64,000 nucleotides of DNA, taken from positions 1,841,069 through 1,905,068 of the forward strand of contig NZ_JADKRR010000001.1 in assembly GCF_015351105.1 (NCBI RefSeq), in the 5' to 3' direction. A program made the translations under genes and the position numbers. The notes under the pieces are model-generated. The model saw only the letters and a list, made by a program, of their open reading frames with translations, searched no databases and was not told the origin of the DNA. Below are positions 8,155 through 16,189 of the stretch, piece after piece (within the stretch, counting starts at the first letter, position 1; each line of letters opens with the position of its first letter). The stretch is from Clavibacter sp. VKM Ac-2872 (GTDB lineage: Bacteria; Actinomycetota; Actinomycetes; Actinomycetales; Microbacteriaceae).

Positions 8155-9936
8155 GTCGATGCGCTGCTGCAGCTGCGTGACGCTGCACTGGCCGACCGCG
8201 GGACCGCCGCACACGCGCCGGAGCTCCGCGTGGACGAGCCCGTGCGGCTCGCCGTGGAGCTTGGCGCGCATGCCGACGAGGCTGTTGAGGAGCTGCCGCT
8301 GCTCCTTGAGCGTGCGGTACAGCGGGATGTCGTCGGGGTCCTTGGGTGCGCCGCTCTCGGCCTGCTTCCGCTCCCGCTCGCTCGCGTGCTTCGACTGCCG
8401 GTGCTGCCGCTGGGCGAGGAGCTCGCGCACCTGCTCGGGCTCGAGGATCCCCGGGAGCCCGATGAACTCCTCCTCCTCGAGGCTGCCGACGTCGGCCATC
8501 TGCCCGAACTCGGCGCCGTCGAAGAGCACCTTGTCGAAGGTGGCCTCGGAGCCCATCGCCTCGAACGAGAACTCGCTGAGCAGGGAGTCGGACCCCTTCT
8601 CGCTGCGGTTCGCCTCGCCCATCATGGCGTCCTCGGGGTTGTAGAGGTCGCCCTCCTTCGAGGAGTCGCGGTCGAGGGCGTGGTCGCGCTGGCGCTCGAG
8701 CTCGTTGGCGAGCACGAGGAGGTTCGGGACACTCGGCAGGAAGATCGACGCCGTCTCGCCGCGGCGCCTGGCCCGCACGAAGCGGCCGATGGCCTGCGCG
8801 AAGAACAGCGGCGTCGACGCGCTCGTGGCGTACACGCCGACCGCGAGCCGCGGGACGTCGACGCCCTCGGACACCATGCGCACCGCGACCATCCACCGCA
8901 TCGTCCCGGCGGAGAAGCGGTCGATGTTGGCGCTCGCCTCGACGTCGTCGGAGAGCACCAGGGTGACGGGCTGTCCGCTGATCCGCTGCAGGATCGCGGC
9001 GTATGCGCGCGCGGTCGTGTGGTCGGTCGCGATGACGAGCCCGCCGGCGTCGGGGATGGACTGCCGCACCTCGCTGAGGCGCCGGTCGGCCGCGGCGAGC
9101 ACCTGCGGGATCCACTCGCCGTCGGGTGCGAGCGCCGTGCGCCACGCCTGCGAGGTGATGTCCTTCGTGTTGCCCTCGGCGAGCTGGGCCTCCATCTCGT
9201 CGCCCATCTTGTTGCGCCAGCGCATGCTGCCGGCGTAGGCGAGGAAGATGACGGGCCGCACGACGCCGTCGGCGAGCGCGCGCCCGTACCCGTAGTCGTA
9301 GTCGGTCTGCGAGAGGCGGACGCCGCGGTGGTCGCGGAGGTAGCTCACGAACGGGATGGGCGAGGTATCGGAGCGGAACGGGGTGCCCGTGAGCGAGAGG
9401 CGGCGGGTGGCGCGCTCGAAGGCCTCGCGGATCGCGTCGCCCCAGCTGAGCGCGTCGCCGCCGTGGTGGACCTCGTCGAGGATCACGAGGGTGCGGCTCG
9501 ACTCGGTCATGGTCTTGTGCAGGTAGGGGTTCGCGGCGACCTGCGCGTAGGTCACGGCGGCCCCGTGGTAGTGCCGGCCGAGCGCGCCGGACGCGTTGGT
9601 GTACATGGGGTCGAGGCGGACGCCCGCGCGCGCGGCCGCGTCGGCCCACTGCTTCTTGAGGTGCTCGGTGGGCGCGACGACCGTGACCTTGTCGATGGTC
9701 TTCCGGTGCAGCAGCTCGGAGGCCAGCCGGAGCGCGAACGTGGTCTTGCCGGCGCCCGGCGTCGCGTTGGCGAGGAAGTCCCGCGGCTCCTTCTCGAAGT
9801 ACGCGGTGAGGGCCTCCTCCTGCCAGGCTCGCAGCTTGCTGACGGTGCCCCAGGCGGCGCGCTCCGGGAAGGCCGGCGAGAGGTGCTCGGCCGCGGCGGA
9901 TCCGACGTGCGGTGGAGGGGTCGGCATGGTGCTCAC
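8128..9936 (-). CDS. DEAD/DEAH-box superfamily 2 helicase
   Basis: 602 residues. Motif I is TPGAGKT (about 59-65), motif II is DEVH in VILDEVHHGG, and motif III-like LTGTPFRSD follows. The C-terminal RecA lobe has a QAIGRFVRARR segment matching motif VI. This is the architecture of UvrB/RecG-like SF2 helicases found singly in many actinobacteria; the substrate is unknown. The GTG at 9936 is 8 nt from a -10 box; an in-frame ATG at 9927 is the alternative. The last eight residues (QLRRWMRS) come from the partial fourth copy of the 47-bp array, so the C-terminus has been the source or the target of the duplication. Confidence 0.88.
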   Translation of the reverse strand: MSTMPTPPPHVGSAAAEHLSPAFPERAAWGTVSKLRAWQEEALTAYFEKEPRDFLANATPGAGKTTFALRLASELLHRKTIDKVTVVAPTEHLKKQWADAAARAGVRLDPMYTNASGALGRHYHGAAVTYAQVAANPYLHKTMTESSRTLVILDEVHHGGDALSWGDAIREAFERATRRLSLTGTPFRSDTSPIPFVSYLRDHRGVRLSQTDYDYGYGRALADGVVRPVIFLAYAGSMRWRNKMGDEMEAQLAEGNTKDITSQAWRTALAPDGEWIPQVLAAADRRLSEVRQSIPDAGGLVIATDHTTARAYAAILQRISGQPVTLVLSDDVEASANIDRFSAGTMRWMVAVRMVSEGVDVPRLAVGVYATSASTPLFFAQAIGRFVRARRRGETASIFLPSVPNLLVLANELERQRDHALDRDSSKEGDLYNPEDAMMGEANRSEKGSDSLLSEFSFEAMGSEATFDKVLFDGAEFGQMADVGSLEEEEFIGLPGILEPEQVRELLAQRQHRQSKHASERERKQAESGAPKDPDDIPLYRTLKEQRQLLNSLVGMRAKLHGEPHGLVHAELRRVCGGPAVGQCSVTQLQQRIDQLRRWMRS

Positions 9937-9944
9937 TCGACCTC

Positions 9945-9950
9945 ACGATA
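9945..9950 (-). promoter_or_regulatory. -10 box of the helicase gene
   Basis: Minus-strand TATCGT ends 8 nt before the GTG at 9936, so the transcript is probably leaderless or nearly so. Confidence 0.45.
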
Positions 9951-10082
9951 CCCGCACCCGGGGACGCTCCCGTCGATCGCGGGACCGCCGGGGCGGTGCG
10001 CGGCGGGCCGATCCGCGCCGTCCGCGGCCTCGGGTCGGCGGCGCGGGGCGCGGGCGGATCCGGGCCTCGGCGACGGGCCGGG

Positions 10083-10099
10083 CGCGTCGCCGCGACGCG
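10083..10099 (-). terminator. Hairpin downstream of the acyl-CoA dehydrogenase gene
   Basis: CGCGTCG (10083-10089) and CGACGCG (10093-10099) form a perfect 7-bp stem with a CCG loop, 36 nt past the stop codon. The stem is short and has no T tract. The rest of the 199-bp gap up to the helicase start shows nothing else clear. Confidence 0.4.
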
Positions 10100-10135
10100 G
10101 GTCCGATCGGCGCCCACCGGCCGTCCGGCAGGGGC

Positions 10136-11317
10136 TCAGGACGGGCGCGGAACCGGTCCGAGCAGCGTGGTCGCGATCGTCTCCGCGGCCTGCCGGTCGC
10201 TCGACGGGTGGAAGCCGCCGGCCAGCACGTCGCGGTACAGGCGGCCGAGCTCGTCGCCCGTGCGGAGGGATCCGCCGCCCGCGACCTCGACGGCCCGCCG
10301 CACGACCTCGGCCGCCGTCCGGGTCGCCCGCACCTTGGCGCCGACGAGGAGCGACGCCCAGCGGTCGCCGTGGTCGACGCCGCGGTCGACGTCGTCCGCG
10401 AGCGCCGTGAGCTGCGGGAGGAGCGCGTCCTGCGCGAGCGCGGCCTCCGCGACGAGGTGCCGGATCCCGGGGTCGGCCGCGAGCGCGGCGCCGCCGGCCG
10501 CGCGCGAGGTGCGGCGGAGCGCCGACTCCACGGCGAGGTCGAGCGCGCGCTGCCCGATCCCGGCGTACACGGCGGCGATGAGCAGCTCGAACGCCTGCAG
10601 CACGGCGAGCGCGAACGGGTCGTCGCGGCGGCCGTGCTCCCGCCGGCGGACGACGTCGGCGGGCTCCGCGCGCACGTCCCGGAGGATCACCGTGTGGCTC
10701 TGCGTCGCGCGCATGCCGAGCGTGTCCCAGTCGGGCACGATCTCGAGGCCGGGCGCGTCCCGCGGCACGAACGCGTGCACGAGGAGCGGCCGATCGGGAT
10801 CCGCGTCGTCCCGGCCGAAGAGGCCGAGCCGGGTCCACGCGGGCGCCATGCTCGACGTCGACTTGGTGCCCGTGAACCGGTACCCGCCGTCCGCGTCCGG
10901 TTCGGCCCGCGTGAGCGCGTCGGCGAGGGCCTGGTCGTTGCCGGGCTCGCTGATCGCGAAGGCCAGCAGCTCGTCGCGGCCCGCGTCCTCGAGGACGCCG
11001 CGGAGCGAGTCGTCGCCGCGGTCCGCGAGGATCCGGGCCACGGCCGTCCAGACGAGGTGCATGCCGACCCCCAGCGCCGTGGCGGGCGCCGCCTGCGCGA
11101 GGAGGTGCTGCGCGCGTACGGCGTCGGCGAGCGAGGCGCCGGATCCGCCGAGGTCACGCGGCACGAGCAGGCGCAGATGGCCGGCGGCGCGCAACTCGAC
11201 GAGGTCCTCGGCGAAGAACGCGTTGCGGGCGTCGTACCCGGCCGCGCGCGAGCGGATCCGGTCGAGCAGCGCGTCGTCGAGGTGCGCGAGCGGGTCGGCC
11301 GGGGAGGCGGGCGTCAT
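10136..11317 (-). CDS. Acyl-CoA dehydrogenase-family flavoprotein
   Basis: 393 residues from an ATG at 11317. The N-terminal helical domain is followed by the FAISEPGND segment, which matches the flavin/substrate-contacting strand region of acyl-CoA dehydrogenases, and then WDTLGMRATQSHTVIL, matching the family's second signature area. The C-terminal helical domain contains an EVAGGGSLRTGDELGRLYRD stretch like the FAD-contacting end. No canonical catalytic Glu can be assigned with confidence, and the family includes flavin-dependent monooxygenases of the DszC/HsaA type. It lies 59 nt downstream of the VOC gene in the same direction, so both may act on an aromatic or acyl substrate. The ATG is preceded by GGAGA. 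Confidence 0.82.
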   Translation of the reverse strand: MTPASPADPLAHLDDALLDRIRSRAAGYDARNAFFAEDLVELRAAGHLRLLVPRDLGGSGASLADAVRAQHLLAQAAPATALGVGMHLVWTAVARILADRGDDSLRGVLEDAGRDELLAFAISEPGNDQALADALTRAEPDADGGYRFTGTKSTSSMAPAWTRLGLFGRDDADPDRPLLVHAFVPRDAPGLEIVPDWDTLGMRATQSHTVILRDVRAEPADVVRRREHGRRDDPFALAVLQAFELLIAAVYAGIGQRALDLAVESALRRTSRAAGGAALAADPGIRHLVAEAALAQDALLPQLTALADDVDRGVDHGDRWASLLVGAKVRATRTAAEVVRRAVEVAGGGSLRTGDELGRLYRDVLAGGFHPSSDRQAAETIATTLLGPVPRPS

Positions 11318-11347
11318 GGGCCCAGTCTCCCCCGCGCAGCCGTCGCG

Positions 11348-11371
11348 CCGGATGCCGGATGCCGGATGCCG
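11348..11371. repeat. 7-bp microsatellite CCGGATG, 3.4 copies
   Basis: CCGGATG is repeated three times (11348-11368) and followed by CCG. It lies wholly in the 59-bp gap between the VOC and acyl-CoA dehydrogenase genes, so copy number could change without touching a protein. Confidence 0.9.
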
Positions 11372-11376
11372 CGTGC

Positions 11377-12228
11377 TCAGGTGGCGGACAGCACCAGCGC
11401 GTTGCCCCAGGGGTCCTCGAAGGCGAGCTCCCGGCCGTCGTCGCGCGTGGCGACGCCCGCGGCGCGGAGGCGCGCGTCCACCGCCACGACCTCGTCGCGC
11501 GTGGGCACCTCGATGCGCACCGCGCCCAGCCCGAGCGTCGCGGGCCGCCGTCCGGCGCCGCGGCTGTTCCAGGTGTTCATGGCCATGTGGTGGTGGTACC
11601 CGCCCGCGGAGACGAAGATCGCGGATCCGTGCCAGCCGGCGACGAGCTCGAAGCCCAGCGTGTCGACGTAGAAGGCGGACGCCTGCTCGGTGTCGCCCAC
11701 CTGCAGGTGCACGTGCCCGATGCCGGCCGCGTCGGACGCGGCGTCGGAGACGGGCGCGAGCTCGTCGCGGAGGAACGCGTTCGGGTCGAGGCGGAGCGAG
11801 TCCATGACGATCCGCCCGTCCTGCCAGGTCCACTCGTCGCGGGGCCGGTCGGTGTAGAGCTCGACGCCGTTGCCCTCGGGGTCGGTGAAGTAGAAGGCGC
11901 GGCTCACGAGGTGATCCGCGCTGCCGGTGAAGGTGCCGGGCGCGCGCTGGGCGAGCGAGGCGACGGAGCGGGCGAGCGCGGCCGGCTCGTCGAAGAGCAC
12001 GGCCGTGTGGAAGAGGCCGGCGTTCCCGGGGCTCGGGAGGTCGAGGCCGCTCGCGGGCTCGAGCACCACGGCGGGCACGCCCGCGCGACCGAGCGTCGTG
12101 GACTGGACGCCCTCGTCGAGCTGCTCGAGGCCGACCGCGTCGCGGTAGTAGGCGGTCATGCGGTCGAGGTCGCCGACGAGCAGGGTCACGGGCCCCATGG
12201 TCGTGTCGGCGGAGAGCAGGTCGGGCAT
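11377..12228 (-). CDS. VOC-family dioxygenase, CatE-like (catechol 2,3-dioxygenase family)
   Basis: 283 residues with two tandem vicinal-oxygen-chelate modules (about 10-130 and 165-280). Candidate metal ligands are His in LFHTAVL, His in GHVHLQV and Glu in NGVELYTD, with the YHHHMAMNTW stretch typical of the CatE/YfiE group, whose length it matches. Such enzymes open catechol rings using Fe2+, and in Bacillus catE responds to quinone stress; activity here is inferred. The ATG at 12228 has GAGGA upstream. The divergent region to the SGNH gene holds a 20-bp imperfect palindrome (12259-12278) that may be its operator. Confidence 0.85.
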   Translation of the reverse strand: MPDLLSADTTMGPVTLLVGDLDRMTAYYRDAVGLEQLDEGVQSTTLGRAGVPAVVLEPASGLDLPSPGNAGLFHTAVLFDEPAALARSVASLAQRAPGTFTGSADHLVSRAFYFTDPEGNGVELYTDRPRDEWTWQDGRIVMDSLRLDPNAFLRDELAPVSDAASDAAGIGHVHLQVGDTEQASAFYVDTLGFELVAGWHGSAIFVSAGGYHHHMAMNTWNSRGAGRRPATLGLGAVRIEVPTRDEVVAVDARLRAAGVATRDDGRELAFEDPWGNALVLSAT

Positions 12229-12258
12229 GGGTCCTCGTTCCTCGGGTGGTGCATCCAG

Positions 12259-12278
12259 TTGCTTGAATGCTCAACCAA
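12259..12278. promoter_or_regulatory. Palindromic operator candidate upstream of the CatE-like gene
   Basis: TTGCTTGAATGCTCAACCAA is a 20-bp palindrome with one mismatched pair around TTGA-ATGC-TCAA. It sits in an unusually AT-rich patch 31 nt upstream of the VOC start. TTGA/TCAA half-sites are typical of MarR-type and related dimeric regulators. No regulator gene is adjacent. Confidence 0.5.
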
Positions 12279-12321
12279 TACCATCACGCCGGCATTCCCT
12301 GGGCCCGCGCGCGGGCGTTCC

Positions 12322-12327
12322 TATGAT
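12322..12327 (+). promoter_or_regulatory. -10 box of the SGNH hydrolase gene
   Basis: TATGAT, close to consensus, lies 27 nt upstream of the ATG at 12355, with GGAAGGAAG as ribosome binding site between them. Confidence 0.55.
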
Positions 12328-12354
12328 GGGAGCGTCCCACCCGGAAGGAAGCGC

Positions 12355-13146
12355 ATGACCGAGCCCCACCCCTGGCGCCGCTACGTCGCCCTCGGCGACT
12401 CCTTCACGGAGGGCATCGGCGACCCCGAGCCGGGCAGCCCGGGCGGGCACCGGGGCTGGGCCGACCGGGTCGCCGAGGTGCTGGCCGACCAGGTCGAGGG
12501 CTTCTCCTACGCGAACCTCGCCATCCGCGGGCGCCTGCTCGGGCAGATCGCCGACGAGCAGGTCGAGCCCGCGCTCGCGCTGCACCCGGACCTCGTCTCG
12601 CTCTCCGCGGGCGGCAACGACATCCTCCGGCCCGGCGCCGACCCCGACCGCCTCGCGGAGCGCCTCGACCGGATGGTCGCCCGGCTCGCCTCCGAGGGCG
12701 CGACCGTGGTGCTCTTCACGGGCACCGACGTGAAGTTCTCCCCCGTCTTCGGGCGCCTCCGCGGCAAGGTCGCGATCTACAACGAGGACATCCGGGCGGT
12801 CGCCGCCCGGCACGACTGCATCGTGGCCGACCAGTGGTCGCTCACCGAGATCCAGGATCCGCGCATGTGGGACGTCGACCGGCTGCACCTCGCGCCGCTC
12901 GGGCACCACACCGTCGCGCGCATGGTGCTGCAGGCGCTCGCCGTCGAGAACGACCTCGAGCCCTTGAAGCCGGAGCCGCTGCCGACGCGCACCTGGCGCC
13001 AGGCGCGCGCCGGCGACATCGACTGGGCGCGCTCGTACTTCGTGCCGTGGGTGCTGCGGCGCCTCCGGCACCAGTCCTCGGGCGACGGGCGCACGGCCAA
13101 GCGGCCGGACGCGTCGCCGTGGACGCGCGTCGACGCCGGCGGCTGA
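12355..13146 (+). CDS. SGNH/GDSL-family hydrolase
   Basis: 263 residues. Block I is GDSFTEG (about 14-20) with the nucleophilic Ser. The Gly block is NLAIRGR, block III is SAGGNDI with the oxyanion Asn, and block V is DVDRLHLAPLGH with the Asp-His pair. No signal peptide is visible, so it is probably cytoplasmic. The substrate (an ester, acyl or acetyl group) is unknown. The ATG at 12355 follows GGAAGGAAG by 5 nt. It is convergent with the carboxypeptidase gene, 12 nt away. The C-terminal 40 residues are basic and proline-rich and lie outside the SGNH core. Confidence 0.88.
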   Translation: MTEPHPWRRYVALGDSFTEGIGDPEPGSPGGHRGWADRVAEVLADQVEGFSYANLAIRGRLLGQIADEQVEPALALHPDLVSLSAGGNDILRPGADPDRLAERLDRMVARLASEGATVVLFTGTDVKFSPVFGRLRGKVAIYNEDIRAVAARHDCIVADQWSLTEIQDPRMWDVDRLHLAPLGHHTVARMVLQALAVENDLEPLKPEPLPTRTWRQARAGDIDWARSYFVPWVLRRLRHQSSGDGRTAKRPDASPWTRVDAGG

Positions 13147-13158
13147 CCATCCGGCGTC

Positions 13159-14373
13159 TCAGCCGAGCAGCTCCCCCGGGTTGCCGAGGCGCCACCATCC
13201 GTCGGGCCCCGGGATCGCGCGGTCGAGCGCCAGCGGCACCCGCACCGTCTCCTGCCCGGCCGTGACCGTGGCCGCGCCGACCTCGGTGCCGGCGGCGGCC
13301 TCCCCGGATCCGGACGCCTCGACGGTCGTGGAGACGGGCGTGTCGCCCCATACCAGGAGCGACTCGTCCGCGGTGGCGACGGCCTGCGCCGTCGCGCCCC
13401 ACGCGGTCGTGTAGTCGGCGAAGGGCTCCCCCGCCGTGGCCACCTGCACCACGTGCAGGTTCGCCGACACCGTCGGCAGGAGCGCGGTCACCTGCCTGGC
13501 CAGCTCCGCGTGGTCCGTCGCGCCGAGCGTCACGCCGACGAGCGTCACGTCCCGGTCGCCCACCTTCGTGTCCACCGCCCAGAGCAGGCACTTGCCCGCC
13601 TGCTCCAGCGTGCCCGTCTTGATGCCCCGGAACCCGGGGATGCCGGCCAGCTGGTTGCGGTTCTCCACCGTGCCCACGCCCGCCACGTCGGCGCTCCGCT
13701 GGTCGACGATGCCCGACAGCACGGGGTCCGCGAGCACCATCTCGCCGATGCGGACGAGGTCGGCCGTCGTGCTCACGGTCGCGGGCGAGAGCCCCATCGC
13801 ATCGGCGACGTGCGTGCCCGTGAGCCCCTGCTCGGCGAGCCACGCGTTCGCGGCCGCGACGAAGGCGTCGTTCGAGCCGTACGCCCAGACCCCGAGCGCG
13901 GCCGCGTAGTTGTTGGCGCTGGCGAGCAGCGCGCCCTCGAGCAGGTCGCGCTGCGAGAGGCTCGTGCCCGGGACGGCGGGCTCGACGATGCCGTCCTGCT
14001 TGAGGATCTCGCCGCGCAGCGCCTCGTCCTCGGCCGTGAAGGTGACCTGCGGTCCGTCCTCCCCCGGCGCGAGCGGCTTGGCCCTCAGCACGACGAGGGC
14101 CGTCACGGTCTTGGTGATGCTGGCCATCGGCCGGGGCGTCGGATCCTGGTCGTCCGTCGCGAGCACGCCGTCGAACCCGACGGCGCCGACCGCGGAGACG
14201 CCCGCGGTCGGCCACGTCTCGGGCGTCGGGACGTTGACGACGGGCGACGGCGCGTCGACCTGCGCGACCGCGGCAGGCGGATCCGCCGTGAGGGTGACGG
14301 GGACGTACACACCTGCCGAGACGAGGAGCGCCGCGGCGAGGCCGCCCAGCGTGAGGCGGCGCGTGCGGCTCAC
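13159..14373 (-). CDS. D-alanyl-D-alanine carboxypeptidase (penicillin-binding protein, S11-type)
   Basis: 404 residues from a GTG at 14373. An N-terminal signal anchor (about 6-28) sends the catalytic domain outside. The three serine-acyl-enzyme motifs are present: SITK in PMASITKTV, SAN in LLASANNY, and KTG in GIKTGTLE. This class trims the terminal D-Ala from peptidoglycan pentapeptides. The Pro/Val-rich stretch after the anchor is probably a spacer, and the C-terminal beta domain ends without an amphipathic anchor helix. The start overlaps the stop of the upstream methyltransferase by 4 bp (GTGA), which fixes it and implies co-translation. Confidence 0.93.
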   Translation of the reverse strand: MSRTRRLTLGGLAAALLVSAGVYVPVTLTADPPAAVAQVDAPSPVVNVPTPETWPTAGVSAVGAVGFDGVLATDDQDPTPRPMASITKTVTALVVLRAKPLAPGEDGPQVTFTAEDEALRGEILKQDGIVEPAVPGTSLSQRDLLEGALLASANNYAAALGVWAYGSNDAFVAAANAWLAEQGLTGTHVADAMGLSPATVSTTADLVRIGEMVLADPVLSGIVDQRSADVAGVGTVENRNQLAGIPGFRGIKTGTLEQAGKCLLWAVDTKVGDRDVTLVGVTLGATDHAELARQVTALLPTVSANLHVVQVATAGEPFADYTTAWGATAQAVATADESLLVWGDTPVSTTVEASGSGEAAAGTEVGAATVTAGQETVRVPLALDRAIPGPDGWWRLGNPGELLG

Positions 14374-15179
14374 GCGGGGACCCGCAGCGCGTAGAGGGCC
14401 ACGGCGCTCGCCGCGGCCACGTTCAGCGAGTCGACGCCGTGCAGCATGGGGATCACGACCGTCGAGTCCGCGTGCCGGAGCGCGTGCCGGCTGAGGCCGT
14501 CGCCCTCGGTGCCGAGCACGAGCGCGATCCGCTCCGGCGCGTCCGCCGCGAAGGCGTCGAGCGTCACCGCGTCGTCCTCCAGCGCGAGCGCGGCGAGGTG
14601 GAAGCCGGCCTCGTGCAGGAGCGGCGCGGCCTCCGGCCACTCGGGCAGCCGGGTCCACGGCACCTGGAGCACGGTGCCCATGCTCACGCGCACGCTCCGG
14701 CGGTAGAGCGGGTCGGCGCAGCGCGGGGTGATGAGCACGGCGTCGGCGCCGATGCCCGCGACGGCGCGGAAGATCGCCCCGACGTTCGTGTGGTCGACGA
14801 TGTCCTCCAGCACGACGACCCGGCGCGCGTCGCGCAGCACGTCCGCGACCGCGGGCAGCGGCGGACGGTGCATCGCGGCGAGCGCCCCGCGGTGCAGGTT
14901 GTAGCCGGTGAGCCGCTCGAGCACGGGAGCGGCACCCACGAAGACCGGCACGTCGGGGAAGCCACCGAGGAGCGGCGCGACGTCGTCGAGCCACTGCTCC
15001 TGCACGAGGACCGAGCGCGGCACGTGCCCCGCGGCGAACGCGCGGCCCATGACCTTGGTGGACTCGGCGATGTAGAGGCCGCCCGCGGGCTCGCTCACGC
15101 GACGGAGGGCCACGTCGGTGAGACGCGAGTAGTCCTCGAGGCCCGGCGAGGAGAGGTCCTCGATGCGGTGGATGTGCAC
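14370..15179 (-). CDS. TrmH/SpoU-family RNA 2'-O-methyltransferase
   Basis: 269 residues from a GTG at 15179 preceded by GAGAGG. The C-terminal SPOUT domain shows its three trefoil-knot motifs: EDIVDHTNVGAIFR (motif 1, with the catalytic-type Asn and Arg), LVLGTEGDGLS (motif 2) and VVIPMLHGVDSLNVAAA (motif 3). The N-terminal part resembles the RNA-binding domain of TrmH-like rRNA methylases. The usual target is a ribose in 23S rRNA or tRNA; which one is not clear. The frame is open to 15323, but that extension lacks a ribosome binding site and overlaps the sirtuin promoter region. Coupled by 4 bp to the downstream carboxypeptidase gene. Confidence 0.9.
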   Translation of the reverse strand: MHIHRIEDLSSPGLEDYSRLTDVALRRVSEPAGGLYIAESTKVMGRAFAAGHVPRSVLVQEQWLDDVAPLLGGFPDVPVFVGAAPVLERLTGYNLHRGALAAMHRPPLPAVADVLRDARRVVVLEDIVDHTNVGAIFRAVAGIGADAVLITPRCADPLYRRSVRVSMGTVLQVPWTRLPEWPEAAPLLHEAGFHLAALALEDDAVTLDAFAADAPERIALVLGTEGDGLSRHALRHADSTVVIPMLHGVDSLNVAAASAVALYALRVPA

Positions 15180-15253
15180 GCCGGATCCTCTCTCGGTCCG
15201 CCGGGAGGGTTGCGGAGCCACTTCGCGCGGAGCCGTCGCGGGGATGCGCTGTC

Positions 15254-15259
15254 TAGACT
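15254..15259 (+). promoter_or_regulatory. Candidate -10 box of the sirtuin operon
   Basis: TAGACT in GTCTAGACTCG, the same -10 sequence seen before sodA and rapZ here. The leader to the ATG at 15335 would be about 70 nt. No clear -35. Confidence 0.45.
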
Positions 15260-15334
15260 CGACAGGACAATGATGCCCTGCCCCGTCGCCGCCCGCCGAC
15301 ACGGCGGGGCGCCAGCTCGGCACCGGGAGGCCCC

Positions 15335-16189
15335 ATGAGCACCGCTCTCCGTGACGATCCCCGACCCCCCGCGGGGTCCACGATCGCCGAGGCGGTCGAG
15401 CTGATGCGCGGCCGCCGCACCGCCGTCCTCACGGGCGCCGGCCTCAGCACCGACTCGGGCATCCCCGACTACCGCGGCGAGGGCGCCCCGAAGCGCGACC
15501 CCATGACCTTCCAGCAGTTCCGCAGCGAGGGCGACGACTTCCGCCGCCGCTACTGGGCGGGCGGGCACCTCGGCTGGAAGGCCTTCAGCTCCGCGCGGCC
15601 CAACGACGGCCACCGGGCGCTCGCCGACCTCGAGTCCGCCGGCGTCGTCGGCGGCCTGGTCACGCAGAACGTCGACGGCCTGCACGAGCGCGCGGGATCC
15701 CGCCGCGTCGTGGACCTGCACGGCTCGCTCGACCGCGTCCTCTGCCTCGACTGCGGCCAGGCCTACGCGCGCTCGGCGATCGCCGACCGCATCAGCGCCG
15801 AGAACCCCTGGCTCGACCAGCCCGACGCGGTCGAGCTGAACCCGGACGGCGACGCGCAGGTGCACGACGTGGACCGCTTCCGGATCCCCGTCTGCAGCGT
15901 GTGCGGCGGCATGCTCAAGCCCGACGTGGTGTTCTTCGGCGAGCTCGTGCCCACGGAGCGCTTCCGCGACGCGAGCGCCATCGTGTCCGAGGCGGACGTC
16001 CTGCTCATCGCCGGGTCGTCCCTCGCGGTCAACTCCGGCATCCGCCTGCTCGAGATCGCCCGGAGGGGCCGCATGCCGATCGTGATCCTCAACCGCGGCA
16101 CCACCAAGGGCGACACCCGGGCGACCGTGCGCCTCGAGGGCGGCACGAGCGAGATCCTCCGCGCCATCGCGACGGAGCTCGCGTCGTGA
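15335..16189 (+). CDS. cobB: Sir2-family NAD-dependent protein deacylase
   Basis: 284 residues. Sirtuin motifs are in order: GAGLSTDSGIPDYRG (NAD binding), TQNVDGLHERAG (catalytic QNVD), and the general base His in VDLHGSL. Two CxxC pairs, CLDC and CSVC, form the structural zinc site, followed by KPDVVFFGE and the GSSLAVNS nucleotide-contact loop. Such enzymes remove acetyl or longer acyl groups from lysines using NAD+, for example on acetyl-CoA synthetase. The ATG at 15335 has GGGAGG upstream. It overlaps the next gene by 4 bp (GTGA). Confidence 0.94.
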   Translation: MSTALRDDPRPPAGSTIAEAVELMRGRRTAVLTGAGLSTDSGIPDYRGEGAPKRDPMTFQQFRSEGDDFRRRYWAGGHLGWKAFSSARPNDGHRALADLESAGVVGGLVTQNVDGLHERAGSRRVVDLHGSLDRVLCLDCGQAYARSAIADRISAENPWLDQPDAVELNPDGDAQVHDVDRFRIPVCSVCGGMLKPDVVFFGELVPTERFRDASAIVSEADVLLIAGSSLAVNSGIRLLEIARRGRMPIVILNRGTTKGDTRATVRLEGGTSEILRAIATELAS

